From Isoetes taiwanensis (lineage: Eukaryota > Streptophyta > Lycopodiopsida > Isoetales > Isoetaceae): a stretch of 64,000 nt of DNA. Below are positions 33,850 through 45,339 of the stretch, piece by piece. The position numbers and the translations under genes are program-made. The stretch is taken from assembly GCA_021234155.1 (NCBI GenBank), contig JAJEKV010000025.1:5749310-5813309 (forward strand), read 5' to 3'. Under the pieces are notes generated by a model, which was not told where the DNA came from, did no database searches, and worked only from the letters and a program-made list of their open reading frames with translations. Every line of letters starts with the position of its first letter. The first letter of the stretch is position 1.

Positions 33850-36545
33850 GGAGTGATGAGGGAGGGATCCAGCACGTCATCATTTTCATTTATGCCATCC
33901 TCTTCATCTTCATCTTCTTTCACTATCACTCGAGAAAGTGCTTGAGTTATCTTCCTCGTCACTATCAACAAATGGCGAAGCATTGCCACAACCACTCCCT
34001 TCTTCATCCTCTTTCTCGTAATTACAAGCCTTTTTAAGCAAAGTGATAGTCCTCTGGCGTAGACGATTGTCAGATTTCAATTTGAAAGCACAATATAGTC
34101 ACATCATTTAGGTTCAGCTCATCCCTACAACCCACTTTCTTGAACTTTCTCTCGTTTCCTTGAGTTGTCATTTCTAACTCATACCTACCTTCAAAAGCAT
34201 TTTCTAAACGTGTCGCAAGCCAATGAATCTTGAATTTAGTCACTACGCTATGTCAAGTACTTTTGCTATTCAAAAAGGTCGACCTTTGTCATCCTCCTCA
34301 GTTGGAAGAGCAATCAGCATACCTTTGGCAATTTCTGTGATATTACCTTGAGGCTCATTCCTGCATCTTGGTCTGAGGTACATGACTCGGTCCTCGTCTT
34401 CCTCTACTGCAGGTGCTATTGTAGCATTGCTTGGACCTGCCTGGTTTTGGGGTTGAGGGAAGGTGTTATACCATTGAAACGGTTTCTGCAACTGTCTTAG
34501 AGGTAGGTTTTGCATAACAATTTTCTGTTCAAGAAAAAAATTTCTCCACCACACCTGATCTTTTTCTAATAAGTACTTAAAGCCCGAGGAAATTCCATTT
34601 CCAATGGCTTTTAAGGATGTCACTGGGGTATTTTTCTTCTGCTTGGACTCCTTAGGATTTTTTAGTGGAAGTTGCTCAGCACGTTCTATGAATCAAGTCT
34701 CTGGAACAGATTTAAGGAAGCGCAATCCCTCTGGTTGACTCCAATCTTTAGTTGTGGTGTACTTCTTCCCCTGTAAGAAGCTTTGTCCATTTTTCAAGTA
34801 AAACTTGATGTGGTGTTGAAAGGTGAGATTATTCAACTTATTAACAGCTTTATCTCTACTGGAACGTGCAGAGAAAACAAATTCTCCAAAGTCAACAGTC
34901 TCTTTTAGTAGCTCAACAACTGGTATGGGAGTGCAAGAATCTTCGATGATTCGAATTAAAGTAGGAAGACAAAAAGCCTTCTTCCTTCTAAGACGCACGG
35001 AAAATCTGCTGAACATCTGGTCTATTTGATCATGAGTGTGGTCTACAAGTGAAAATCCGAGCTTTACTTTTCTGAAGATCTCTAGCTCCACTAACATGGC
35101 ACAATAAGCAAAGAGTGTTTGATTCTTGTTCTCCCTTGTAATGTTGTCAAGTTGTAGGTAGAGCACTGGTGGTAATTACGTCTGCACACATAGAATCTAA
35201 TTAAGAATTGTAATTGTGAGGTTCGGGTCACCATGCAAGTAGGCTTTCTTTGAAGACCATAGCTCCTACAAGGTGGATCTTAACAAAACATTCCTCTGGC
35301 ACATCTTTAGGAATATTTAAGAAATGAGGTAGAGTTGTCTTTTTTTGATCCATTCCATCAATTACAACAAACATATATTGCAGTGGACGTTCGAGAGCCT
35401 TTTTTGTGCTTGGCAAGCTTTCTTCTCTCTACTGCTTATTGTTCATGATGTCTGGCAAGGTTCTGTTGCATAATATCTGTTGAAGAAATCAGATTAAAAT
35501 ATTTCTTTAAAACAAGTGAGAGATTAGAGAACTTGAACTTACTTCTTTCAACCTCTGTCTTTGCAGTTTCTCGTTGATTCTTTAATTCTGCACACCTTGA
35601 GAAAACAGACATTCTATGTCTCCTGGGAATCTTCACAAGACCGAATTCACTTTTCCACAGTCTAGTGAAGTGTGAGTAAGAGATGTGTTGAGACTGAATG
35701 CAAGTCTCTTTGTATTCTTGGAAGACATCTTTTTTTGTGATATTGTCTGTCAAATAATACATGTTGCTATTAGGCATCTTCTCACATATTTCTCTAAAAT
35801 ATTTCTCTATCCATGACACAGCAACTAGGGCATGCATTGTTACAACTCTTCTTGGTCCACAGTGATCATCAATTGCTGGGTCTTTATCCAGTCTTTTGTG
35901 TATTCAAAACATTCTGGTGGACCCTAAATGGTGGACAATCATAAAGCATTTTTGACAGACTTGTTCACAGTTAATGTAGTGCAAGAAGGTGTTGTGGTCT
36001 GGTCTTACATGATAAGCTAAGTAGGCATTCTGGTTTACCAATGTCATTGAACTGTAATTGTCTCTAACTGCTCGTAATTTAGCCATGTTAAATCTGTTGA
36101 TGCAATTCAATGAGCAGCATTTAGTTCTTAGAAGTCTCCTCATTTTCTGTTCATCCATAAGGTTTCCTCTTCTTACAAAGGAGCATGCTTTCAAACTAAA
36201 ATCAACCTTGAATTTTTTGGAGGACTGGATGGAGAATATATAATCTCGTTGTCCCTCATTGGTGTCGTCATCTTCTGATGATAGTTATACTCTAGGAGTG
36301 ACATTCTCTGCCCTTAGTGGTGTGCTTGTAGAGGAAAACAAACCACGTGAAGTTGTACCCGGATAAGTCGGAGGCACAGTATTGAATGAAGGTGATAGGC
36401 CATAAGATGATGTGGCAGCAAATGTTGTTGCAGCTTCTTTACAAGGAGTTCGTTCAAACATCTCCCTTATAGCCGACTGGAATTTTGCAAACCCATGTGT
36501 CACAATGGTGACGAGGAGTAGATGCTGTAAGATCATCCTCATTTG
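33850..36545 (-). pseudogene. DUF7869-like protein, putative RNase H-fold transposase, broken
   Basis: Six minus-strand frames form one protein in order. The N-terminal part, from about 36,540, is Ser/Pro-rich. Next is a Cys-rich block (RTKCCSLNCINRF and EQVCQKCFMIVHHLG, 35,904-36,194). Then comes a helical block with YLTDNITKKDVFQEYKETC and VKIPRRHRMSVFSRCAELK (35,436-35,837). A core follows: FVVIDGMDQ (about 35,350), then HGDPNLTITIL, LYLQLDNITRENKNQ (about 35,150) and HTHDQIDQMFSRFS. The C-terminal part reads WSQPEGLRFLK, DQVWWRNFFLEQ, EIAKGMLIAL and LRQRTITLLKKAC. This matches, from memory, the widespread eukaryotic DUF7869 proteins. The spaced acidic residues D, DN, EN and D resemble a DDE/RNase H site, so a transposase or integrase role is plausible but not shown. 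Stops in the core linker and frameshifts make it a pseudogene. Confidence 0.7.
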
Positions 36546-37047
36546 TAGTGAAGTCGTGGTGGGAGAAGTTGTGGAGAATCTTGCAGTCTTCTGAGCATGC
36601 GGTAGTCCTTGTTTGTCTACTTGAAGAAGGAGAAACTACAAATGGTTGGGGTAGTCTGTTCCAAAAAACCTGCTGAGATCGAGCCGCTATAGTTTTGGGG
36701 GATGGAACAAAAAGTGGTGGAGGATTGCTACGTACAGCTGGTGAGGCAATGAAAGGAGGGGGCAATTTACTTCTTACTGGACTTGGAGGGGGTTAGAAAG
36801 GTGGAGGTAGTCTACTAGTTACTGGACTCCCGAGTGTCCTCGAGGAGCAACAAGGATCTTGTCGAGGTAAGAGTCGGAGAAGCATCTGTGTCAAGAGGAA
36901 GCACGGTCTGACCACGTGTTCCATCTGAACTAGAGGTATTAGAGGAAACAAAAGGTGGTGGAAGTTTGTTCACAATGCGGACCATGTTAAACAACTGCAA
37001 AACAATAGGGGCATATAAGTAACTCACTTGATGGTTGTGCATTTGCT
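36546..37047 (-). other. Low-complexity Pro/Ser upstream coding relic
   Basis: Minus-strand frames at 36,454-36,765 and 36,815-37,042 repeat LPPPFVSS / PPPFIASPAVRSNPPPLFV-like segments rich in Pro and Ser. They are probably the disordered N-terminus of the DUF7869-like protein, spread over two frames. Confidence 0.45.
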
Positions 37048-37826
37048 ATTCGAGAATACAAAAAGCTATTCCGGAATACTGTTTGGTGTTATGTATTTGC
37101 TAGTTGAGTGTACAAAATTTATTCCGGAATACATTAGTCCAGACTGTCTGGATAAGTCATATTCCACTCCACATAGAAAAAGAGAATGGATCATAGTCTA
37201 CCTTTAAAAGGAAAATTGAGCGCCTCAGTTGCGTATTCCTGTTTCACAGCTTTAGTCGCCAGACCGAATGCCTTGTATTCTATTCACAGAATATGTATTC
37301 CGAATCGCATAGAGAAAATCATGGACAGGTAAGGATGTGAAGTACAGTGTACAGTTTTTTGAATTGTTACATCCTATTTCTTATTCCGGAATATGCATTT
37401 GCAACTCTATAGTGGGCTAAAGTGTATTCCGGAATATAATCTGCCCACAGTCTTTAGGCAAAGTGTATTCCGAAATACACTTTGCCTTTTGTCTTTAGAC
37501 AAAGTGAATTCCGGAATACACTTTGCCTTTTGTCTTTAGGATACACTTGCCTTTTGTCTAATACACTTTGCCTAAAAACAAAAGGCAAAGTGCATTCTGG
37601 AATACACTTTGCCTTAAGACAAAACGCAAAAGTGTGTTCTGGAATAAGAATTTGGTAACTTAGAGAGATGTTTGGCCTTAAGTTTGTCTTTTTTAATCTT
37701 TAACAAACCCTTTTTGTTAGTTTAGCACACAAAAAATGCATGCTTGTGAGACTTCTTTCGTTCATTTTTTCTGTTTTTTGTCTGCCTTTGACAAAAATTT
37801 TAGCAATTTCTATTCTGGAATACGTC
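37048..37826. repeat. Dispersed 16-bp palindromes between two divergent genes
   Basis: About ten copies of TGTATTCCGGAATACA or close variants lie here, for example 37,068, 37,120, 37,382, 37,422, 37,463, 37,504, 37,589 and 37,811. Some extend outward to AAAGTG..CACTTT. They occupy the gap between the minus-strand DUF7869-like gene and the plus-strand ParB-like gene, where promoters of both should lie. Confidence 0.85.
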
Positions 37827-38635
37827 GTCTTTTTTTTTTTTTTTTTACTCTTAACACGCAACCTCTTTTTGGCAGGCAAAAAGGAAGCAAGAAGGCATCT
37901 ACGAAAGTTCTGAAGATTGTCAAACAGCCTCACCTACAAGGAAGCAGGACACTGATGAACCTACAATTTACGAGAACTTTCAAACTCAATGGTTTGTCAC
38001 AAGGAGTGCTGGTGGAAAGTCTAACCTTCCTGCACGTTTGCAATAGCCCCGGGCAGAAACGCTATGACAATAGAGAGTTCGTTAACCTTGGAACCATTAA
38101 AGATATTTCTGAAGTTGCAGGCAGGATGGACAACTGAGGAGGCTTTCATTTAAGACCTCACAAGGCTTCATTGTGGTTGACATAGCCTTTTTTAGAATCA
38201 TCAGTATGCAACCCGAAAGCTTGTACAAATATGTTTTGCACTACAGGAACAAACAAAGCTTAGCTTCCATCATTAGAAAGGTTTGTTCCATTCAAAGCGA
38301 GGACTTCACTGTTAGCGGGACTGAGCAAGAGGAAGAAGACGAAGGGTCTCCTGTTGCTAGTACTTCCGGCTAGCATAAGGAGGACGAAAGTTCAGAGGAA
38401 GTGGAAGAGCAGCAGCCCAAGAAACTCAGGTCAAGAGCCACAATAACTGCTAAAGAGCCAAAAAAAAAGGTACAACAATTGGATGTGGTGGAAATCCCCG
38501 AGGAGAGCTCAAAAAAAGAAAAGGACCAGGAAAAGCATTTGGGGTTGCAATAAAGGAGAAGAAGGTGGATAATAAACAAGAAAAAGTTCGTGCAAGAGCT
38601 AATCTATCTTCCAATCACTTGCATGAGACTGCCCC
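37827..38635 (+). pseudogene. Upstream coding relic of the ParB-like gene
   Basis: Open pieces continue toward the ParB-like domain. One ends with ESLYKYVLHYRNKQSLASII. An acidic/basic linker follows (EQEEEDEGSPVASTSG, then EESSKKEKDQEKH). Stops occur at 38,371 and about 38,551. The function of this part is not recognised. Confidence 0.45.
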
Positions 38636-40567
38636 CTAAGAATGAAGCTGGTGAAAGGCCACTTCAGGTACGGAAGATATACGCAACCACTTAAGGAACT
38701 TGAATGATACAATAAGGAGCAATCCAAATGCTCATGTTGCCCCAATTATTATCCTTGTTGACAGGGAGCAGTGCACAGAGCCCCGAGACTACGATAGAGA
38801 AAATGCAGATACGTACACATTATGTCTTGGGAGGTAACCACAACTTCAAGGCAAGAAGACAACTTTACAAAGAAAAAAATAACCCGAGGTATCTCTCCGT
38901 CCTCTGTGTTGTTTACTGTGGTCTTACTGACGAAGAAGCCAAGATCGTTGCCAACACGCACAATGCTGACAATGGATACAAATTAAAGATGAGCTTCATC
39001 GACAAAATCAGGTTCATGCACAGAGAATATATGATCGTCAAGGAAAAGTATCGTGAGGACCTCAAGAAGCCAGCAAACTCTTTAGAGCTTAAGGAAGCGT
39101 GCACCATTGAATGCTGTCTAAAATATGACGAAGCTAACAAAAGGCATTCACTCATTAGCCACGATAACTGGTTTCGGTTGGCTTTCAGAGACGGCAAGGT
39201 ATTCATGATTTGTATTCCGTAATAAGAATTTGTGCTAAGGTTTTCTTGTTTGGCTTTTTCGAGTTTTGTGTTTAAGTGTTCACAAAGCTAACACACAACT
39301 CACGTATGCAGATATAGTAACTTCAGAACGAAATATTTACTATATTCAAGCACAGGGAGTTGAAGAGCAAAGGCAAAGAGTCAGCCAAGAAGAAAAGCTC
39401 CGACGCCGAAAAAAGAAATGACCATAACCGTCTGGAGGTAACTGCAAGGTTTCGCTGACACAGATTTGCTAGAACGGCTACTCCAAAAGGTTGTCGACAA
39501 GGAGTTCATGCCTGAAGAAATGTGGGAGCAATTACACAAGTAAGTTTTTCAATAACACAAATGACTAGACAATACTTGTTTTTTAAAGACAACGTTGTAT
39601 TCTGGAATACTGTTTAGTCTGCTTACCTACTGTGTATTCCGGAATACACAATGCTTAACTACTGTGTACTTCAAAAATGTGTATTCAGGAATACACATCT
39701 ATATCATTGAGTTGATGAAACTGTTTAAATTTCAAACTTGTATTCCAGAATACTCTCCCACCAACATGGTAAAGTAGAATTGTATTCCGGAATACACACA
39801 CGTTATCTTGAAACAACAAATGTGTATTCCAGAGTACATTTTTACTATTTCTGGAAAGCAATTGTTTATTCCAGAATACAAGTTGCTTTACTAGGAAGGC
39901 AAGCGTGTATTCAAGAATACCTTTTCTACCATAACTTGTTCTTTAGTTTACTAACACATTGTTTTCTCATTTTCTTTTAGCCAAAAGAACGTCATAACGT
40001 ATCAAACATGTTTGATGGAGCAGTTAAATGTGGAAACCTGGGACAGGTGCAAGGAGCTTTACCCTGTTGCGATGCCTGACGAGCGCATTGTACAATACGC
40101 TCCAAATTTTGAGGACTGGGTAAGTTTGCTTGTAACCATTTCTCTTTATCTACATTGTGTTAACAAGTGCAGTATTTTTTCTTCTTACAAAGCAAGAAGA
40201 AAAATAAAAATCTTCCTAAGGGCTTCATGCATTTGGTTAGAACTGCGCAGGAAGAAAGGTCGTTAGCAGAAAGGAGAACCGTCGATGCAGAACCTTCCGA
40301 CTACGAGAGATTTTGCATGTTTGATCAAAACAACCTGTTTTCAATCATTCATGGCAATTGCACGAAACTATTCAGGATTGTAAAGCCTTAGGACTTCAAG
40401 TTGGTCATAGCAGACCTACCATACTGCTTTAAGCTCAAAGATAGCCGCTACGACGACCAGCCCTTTAAATTTTCGAAGTTCAATGCGTTTATCGATGGCA
40501 TCAAGCAAATCACAATGGCCAAGCACTGGGACTTTTTGTGTTTCATTCTAGCATGCAGGATGGCCTG
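38636..40567 (+). pseudogene. ParB/sulfiredoxin-like protein with DLPY methyltransferase-like motif, broken
   Basis: Coding pieces with plausible GT-AG introns are 38,650-39,197, 39,312-39,539, 39,981-40,119 and 40,193-40,567. The first reads LRNLNDTIRSNPNAHVAPII then ILVDREQ. After a frameshift near 38,815 it continues YVLGGNHNFKARRQLYKEK, then LTDEEAKIVANTHNADNGY, then MSFIDKIRF. This is the order of a ParB/Srx fold: target strand, G-x-x-H/R pocket helix, then the EEA and N segments. The last piece, past a TAG at 40,389, reads LVIADLPYCF. D-L/P-P-Y is motif IV of DNA amino-methyltransferases. Bacterial and phage proteins often join a ParB domain to such a methylase, so a DNA-binding and modifying role is inferred. 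No motif I was seen. Stops and the frameshift show it is dead. Confidence 0.6.
39594..39920. repeat. Palindrome cluster inside an intron of the ParB-like gene
   Basis: Eight copies of the TGTATTCCGGAATACA family occur at about 39,594, 39,631, 39,679, 39,739, 39,780, 39,822, 39,865 and 39,904, spaced about 40-60 bp. They lie wholly within the intron 39,540-39,980. Single copies also lie at about 39,213 (degenerate, in the preceding intron) and 40,637 (after the gene). Confidence 0.85.
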
Positions 40568-40685
40568 ATAGAATCCACGTATAAAAACCACTTTGGATCC
40601 CCTGTTCAAGCAGGATATGAACTGGTATGGTAAGTCTTATTCCGGAATACAGTTGTCCTTCATTTTGTTTTAAGCGAAGTCATAT

Positions 40686-40842
40686 AGAGAGGAGTCCCAA
40701 TATTTCATATTCCAAAACCTTAGGCAAACCTGTATTCCACGTTTCAAAATCATAGGCACTCCCAGTCGTAAACGACCATAATCGAAACAGGAGCACCCAG
40801 AGGCTCCAACATATAATCTGGTCCATACGATGGACAGATCCG
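40686..40842. repeat. Direct repeat of about 155 bp, copy 1
   Basis: Begins ATAGAGAGGAGTCCCAATATTTC and ends CCATACGATGGACAGA. Matches 41,134-41,291 at roughly 85-90 percent, same orientation. Confidence 0.8.
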
Positions 40843-41133
40843 ACGACTGAGGTAGTCTAGGGTGCACCTCATTTAGAATATGTAGCACAATAACAGGGGG
40901 TTACAGGGGGATTTGCTATGGATGCATAACTCACTATCCTTAAGACCATAGACCATACCCCTAAAACATTTGAATAGATTATTATTGGGAAAAAAAAAAA
41001 CATAGATTCAATAGAAAAAATAAGCACATTAGTTTGCTAGTAACATTGGTTAAAGCGTTCTCATTAGGATACTGAATTAAGTTGGTAGAGGTTCGAGTTT
41101 CCGTATCTCAAAATTTGAAACCTTAAGCGAACC

Positions 41134-41291
41134 CGTATAGAGAGGAGTCCCGGTATTTCATATTCCAAAACTTTAGGCGAACCCGTATTCCACGTTTCAA
41201 AATCATAGCCATCCCCAGTCATAAACGGCCATAATAGAAAGAAGAGGCACCAGAGGCTCCAACATACAAACTGGGCCATACGATGGACAGA
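41134..41291. repeat. Direct repeat of about 155 bp, copy 2
   Basis: Second copy of 40,686-40,842, separated from it by about 290 bp of AT-rich DNA. It may be a terminal or subterminal part of the palindrome-rich element. Confidence 0.8.
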
Positions 41292-41502
41292 ACCTTCAAA
41301 GTGCATGCCATGTATATTTGATGGTAATATGGCTTTTATCATAACTTTTGAATCTAGACTCCATTCTGAGTGTTTTTATTGTATTGGAAAGCTCTCTTCG
41401 AGATCTTTCTGATGATGTATAATGTGCTCATATTTGATTAGGTTTTCTGGGTCATTACATCAAATTTTCGGTCGGATTTGATAGGGTTTCACACCCCACT
41501 AA

Positions 41503-41745
41503 TTGATTAAAACATGTTTTGCACAGTAACAAATCATACTTTTTGACCAGCTGATCATTCTTGTCATGTGTATCAGAAAAAATAAATTCAAACTCTTTGT
41601 TTTGGTATGTTATGGGATTTGTTCTATATTTTATGGTTTATATATTATTCATGAACTTGCCAATGTTTTTTGAAATTTTATTTCTTTTTCAAACCAAAAA
41701 AATAAAATCTCTCATAACACACCAAAACAAATAATTTGAATTTGG
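41503..41745. repeat. Right copy of the 100-bp repeat, running into an inverted repeat
   Basis: 41,503-41,603 is the partner of 33,327-33,428. From 41,585 the sequence ATTCAAACTCTTTGTTTTGG, then TATGTTATGGGATTT, is inverted at 41,706-41,743 (ending TTTGAAT), giving arms of about 37 bp around a loop of about 85 bp. This could be a small foldback MITE. Confidence 0.65.
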
Positions 41746-42522
41746 TGTGGTTATAAATAATCCTATTGTTTAAATTTGGTTTTTCCGGTTTGGATGAAAA
41801 CTTTTTTGTTTTTTTTGTAACGTCATTTTCCTAAGGTTTTAAGATTTATTGGCAGCCGGAAGATTTTTCCGACTTTCAAAAATCGAGAAAGAAACATTTT
41901 CATAGTTTTTAGGATGATTTCTGGTTTTCCAGATATGGCGACCAAATTAGAGATGATGAGGACTTGGGCGGCATGAGAGACGTGTAGTCTTCTTTTATGC
42001 CTATATTAATTAGAGTAGTTTTCTATGCAATTCTATCTGAATTTTATGCAGGATTTGGAGTTCTGGCTTTGACGTTATCATTCATCAGCGTGTCGGAGAT
42101 TCGGGTTTGCGAAATGCATTCGCACCAACACAATGGCAAGCTCTTCAGAACTGTTCTCAACTCGAACTGGAGCTTCCAGCTTTTTAGATGCAGGTGGAGC
42201 AAAGACGTTGATGGCAGGTATTCTCTGTAGGCTGGATCGGGTTCATATATTTTGTTTGCTTTACTGGTCTTTCCAGCGTAGAAGGATTAACAAGGATTCG
42301 CATGTTTGCCTAAATCATAAAGCCCTTTCTCATCAAGCTCTTATGGTCTCTTTGCAAGATAGAAGTCACATATGCAACGCTTATTCTGCTTCTTTACTTA
42401 TTCCTCCAGATCAGATTCTTTTGGAGCTTTATGATCACTTTGCAAGAATGCTTTTACAAAGCTCTTCAAGTGTTTTGTTAATTTCAAAAACTGGTATGCA
42501 TCTGATGTGCTCTTTACATAGC
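41746..42522. other. Unassigned stretch
   Basis: 41,770-41,960 resembles 45,540-45,730 (TTTTTCCGGTTTGG, then AATCG and related words). A 138-codon plus-strand frame at 42,133-42,549 (LIPPDQILLELYDHFARMLL in its middle) is exon-like but not recognised. Confidence 0.35.
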
Positions 42523-42664
42523 ATGGTAGGTACATATCTAGGATGCTAAATATATTGCCTTCACACACATCTACATTCCAGCTTCATTTTAATTAATGGT
42601 GGGTGCATATCTAGGAGGATGCTAAATATACTGCCTTCACACATCTGCATTCTAGCTTTATTTT
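42523..42664 (+). repeat. Imperfect tandem duplication of about 75 bp
   Basis: GGTAGGTACATATCTAGGATGC, then TGCCTTCACACACATCTACATTC, is repeated next to itself as GGTGGGTGCATATCTAGGAGG and so on. Confidence 0.7.
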
Positions 42665-42666
42665 AA

Positions 42667-42785
42667 CTAGTTATGGTGCCCGGCGTTGCCGGGCTTTACG
42701 GACAACTTGAAAAGGCGGTTGTTCTATTGTTGGCCGGAATAAACGATGTGCCTTGGTGGGGGCAAGGGTAATATAGAGCAATTGT
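42667..42785 (-). mobile_element. Helitron 3' terminus (minus strand)
   Basis: Read on the minus strand, the hairpin GCCCGGC-aac-GCCGGGC (42,678-42,694) is followed by ACCATAA and CTAG, then host T. This is the textbook Helitron 3' end. About 110 bp match the plus-strand terminus ending at 54,094. The element would extend rightward from here; no 5' end or RepHel gene was identified. Confidence 0.8.
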
Positions 42786-43590
42786 CGCTATGAAATTTGG
42801 GTGGGTGGTCTAACATGTGGTTATAATGGTTTATGGTAGTATACATTATAGGTCTACAATGGCAATTGTTATTGAATCAGAAGCAGGACTAAAGAACAAC
42901 AAAGAAGACCACCCTTTACCTTAATGGGCTATTGAGTGCATACGCATTGAATCATACATTGGACCAAAGTACATGCTGGATGACGATGATTATTCATATC
43001 CTAGTAGAAAAAACATGGCGAATATGACAAATCCCAAGCTCACAAACAGAGACTTAGAATGTTCACGATACTTGTAAACCAAGAATCAAAAGCATTCTTG
43101 GATAATGAAGTAGAATGTCACCTTGACTTTAATTTTTTCAAGGAAATGCTTGATTGAACTTTCGGTTCTGAACCTTAGATAGACAAACATGTGATGACTT
43201 GTGGATCTACAATGTTCCATAGATGTTGAATAACCCAAGAGCATGAGATGAAAAATATAAAAGATCTATCTTATCAAACGACATAGTTTGATGTTTCGTT
43301 CAACATCTCCCTAATATTATTGCAATAAGCTTCAAGGGAAACATTGTGGGGAGTGTGGCACTTGAAATTTGATAAAGGTTTAGATTTGGAGGAGTTTAAT
43401 AATTTAGATTTAGTGGAGTTTGATAATTTGTATTGACTTGCTCTAAAGGTCTTAAATTTGATAAATATTTAGTTCTAGTGGAGTTTGAATTGTATGGACT
43501 GAATTGTATCGACTTGCACGCCTTTTGAAATATCAAACCCACCTACAGCCACCCTTCTACCCTTCAACTTCCCTTCTCATTTTCTTAATT
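42786..43590. other. Probable Helitron interior, no gene
   Basis: No coding signal is visible. A short duplicated phrase GATTTGGAGGAGTTTAATAATT occurs around 43,385-43,435. Confidence 0.35.
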
Positions 43591-44310
43591 TTCATGGATG
43601 AAGGCATGTCAAGATATTTATAGAACAAACTTTGCCAAGGATTTGAGGACATAGAAGCATTTATTGTTGCAAGTCCCATCTCTTCTCTATTGCATTTTTC
43701 TTTATGTAAAACACGTCATAGGAATAAACGTCTGTAGCAAATGGCCTGTAGAAAATGGCCTGTTGAGGCAGAAGTGACATTCTGCTGTCAATCAAAATGT
43801 CTTGCATATAGAAGAATAAGAACAATGACCTTTCTGCCCTGCAACGCCCCATTCTTAATGTTCATGGATGAAGGCATGTTGTGGAGATGTTTATAGAATA
43901 AATTTTGCCCAGGATTTGAGGACATGGAAGCACTTATTGTATAGTCCCTTGTCCTTCTCTATTGCATTTTTCTTTATGTTAAAATGGAAGCACTTATTGT
44001 ATAGTCCCTTCTCTTCTCTATTGCATTTTTCTTTATGTTAAAATACAACATGTCACAGGAACAAACGTTTGTAGCAAATGGCATGTTGGGGCAGAAGTGA
44101 CATTCTGTTCTACAGACAATCCAAACGTCTTGCATATAGAAGAATAACAACCACTCTTCTGCCCTTCCAACTCCCCTTTTCATTTTGAGGACATGGAAGC
44201 ACTTAAGTGTACAGCCCCTTCTCTTCTCTATTGCATTTTTGTTTATGTAAAATACATGTCATAGGAACAAACATCTGTAGCAAAAGGCCTGTAGCAAATA
44301 AACATTAGAA
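43591..44310. repeat. Tandem array, unit about 270 bp, 2.4 copies
   Basis: The unit starts TTCATGGATGAAGGCATGT and includes CTCTTCTCTATTGCATTTTTC, then ACGTCTGTAGCAAATGGCC, then TCTTGCATATAGAAGAATAA. Copies start at 43,591 and 43,861, and a partial third starts at about 44,187. The second copy contains an extra internal duplication of about 60 bp (43,925-44,045). Confidence 0.85.
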
Positions 44311-45339
44311 CATCGGAAAATGAATGTTTTAAACAAATCTAACCAATTAACCTGTGAAGAATAGATGAATGTGAAAAAAATAGATGTGTGAAAGAACATT
44401 GCAGTAAAGAAATGGGGAGGTCAAGCTCTTATTTCACCAAGAATATGATACCTCATTCAGGATGGCGTCCACTCAAGCTTCTAACAGTAGGAGATGATGC
44501 CGGTTCTATCCCCTATTATTCCTGCCTTGTACACAATGGGCAATATTGGATGGCTGGCCAGCCGGAACTTTAGAAAGACGATGTCAGAAGCTTGAACTAA
44601 TCGTTGGAAAACACAAAGGTGGCTTGATTTGATATACCAAAAAGACTAGGATTCTGATCAACACTTATGCACTTGGAAGGAATCCCAAAATCTGGAAAGA
44701 TCCCTTCGAATTCAAAGTGAAAGATTTGCGGAGGATCATAATGATCTATTTGATCCAGAACTAAGAATTGTTTCTCTTTGCAATGAAAACTTCAATCGTT
44801 AATGTTATAACCATGTCACAACAGACAGTTAATTGCAATTCTAAAAAAATCTGGAAATGTAGTGGCTATGCTACATGGATGGAAGTGTGTAACATGTCCA
44901 GACACCTCTCTATTGGCCATAAATTTGTCATTGTACCTTTAACTATTAGTAAATAATTACCCTTCATGGGTTCATACAAATGCTAAGACATCCACCTCTT
45001 ATTAATAAAAACATCAAATAAATGCTTCCACATATATCTACATGACATTCATAGCATTATACGATGTCTTTAAGCCCAACAACAGCAGTCATCCATCACT
45101 AATATGAGTACATTTTTTCCATTCCAATTTCATAGTCTAGAAATGTCTTTTTTCCATTGTGTTAATTTGCAGTTTCAAGCTACTACATTGTAACATCCAA
45201 CATGTGTCTGTGTTGATTATCAAGAGAACAAAGGACTTACGTGGAAGGCTTGAAATCTGCAAGCCTAATGTGGAGCATTTTTGTGCATTGCTCCTTCCAT
45301 TTCTCTCTTCCTTCACACTCAAATATAGCTATACATTGT
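44311..45339. other. Unassigned stretch
   Basis: No gene was recognised. A 61-codon frame at 44,388-44,573 and a frame at 45,159-45,330 look mildly exon-like but show no known motif. Confidence 0.35.

Noticed and set aside
37048-39920. Regularly spaced palindromes as a CRISPR-like array
   Set aside because: Spacing is irregular overall, the repeats are short palindromes of variable sequence, and the host is a plant with no cas genes.
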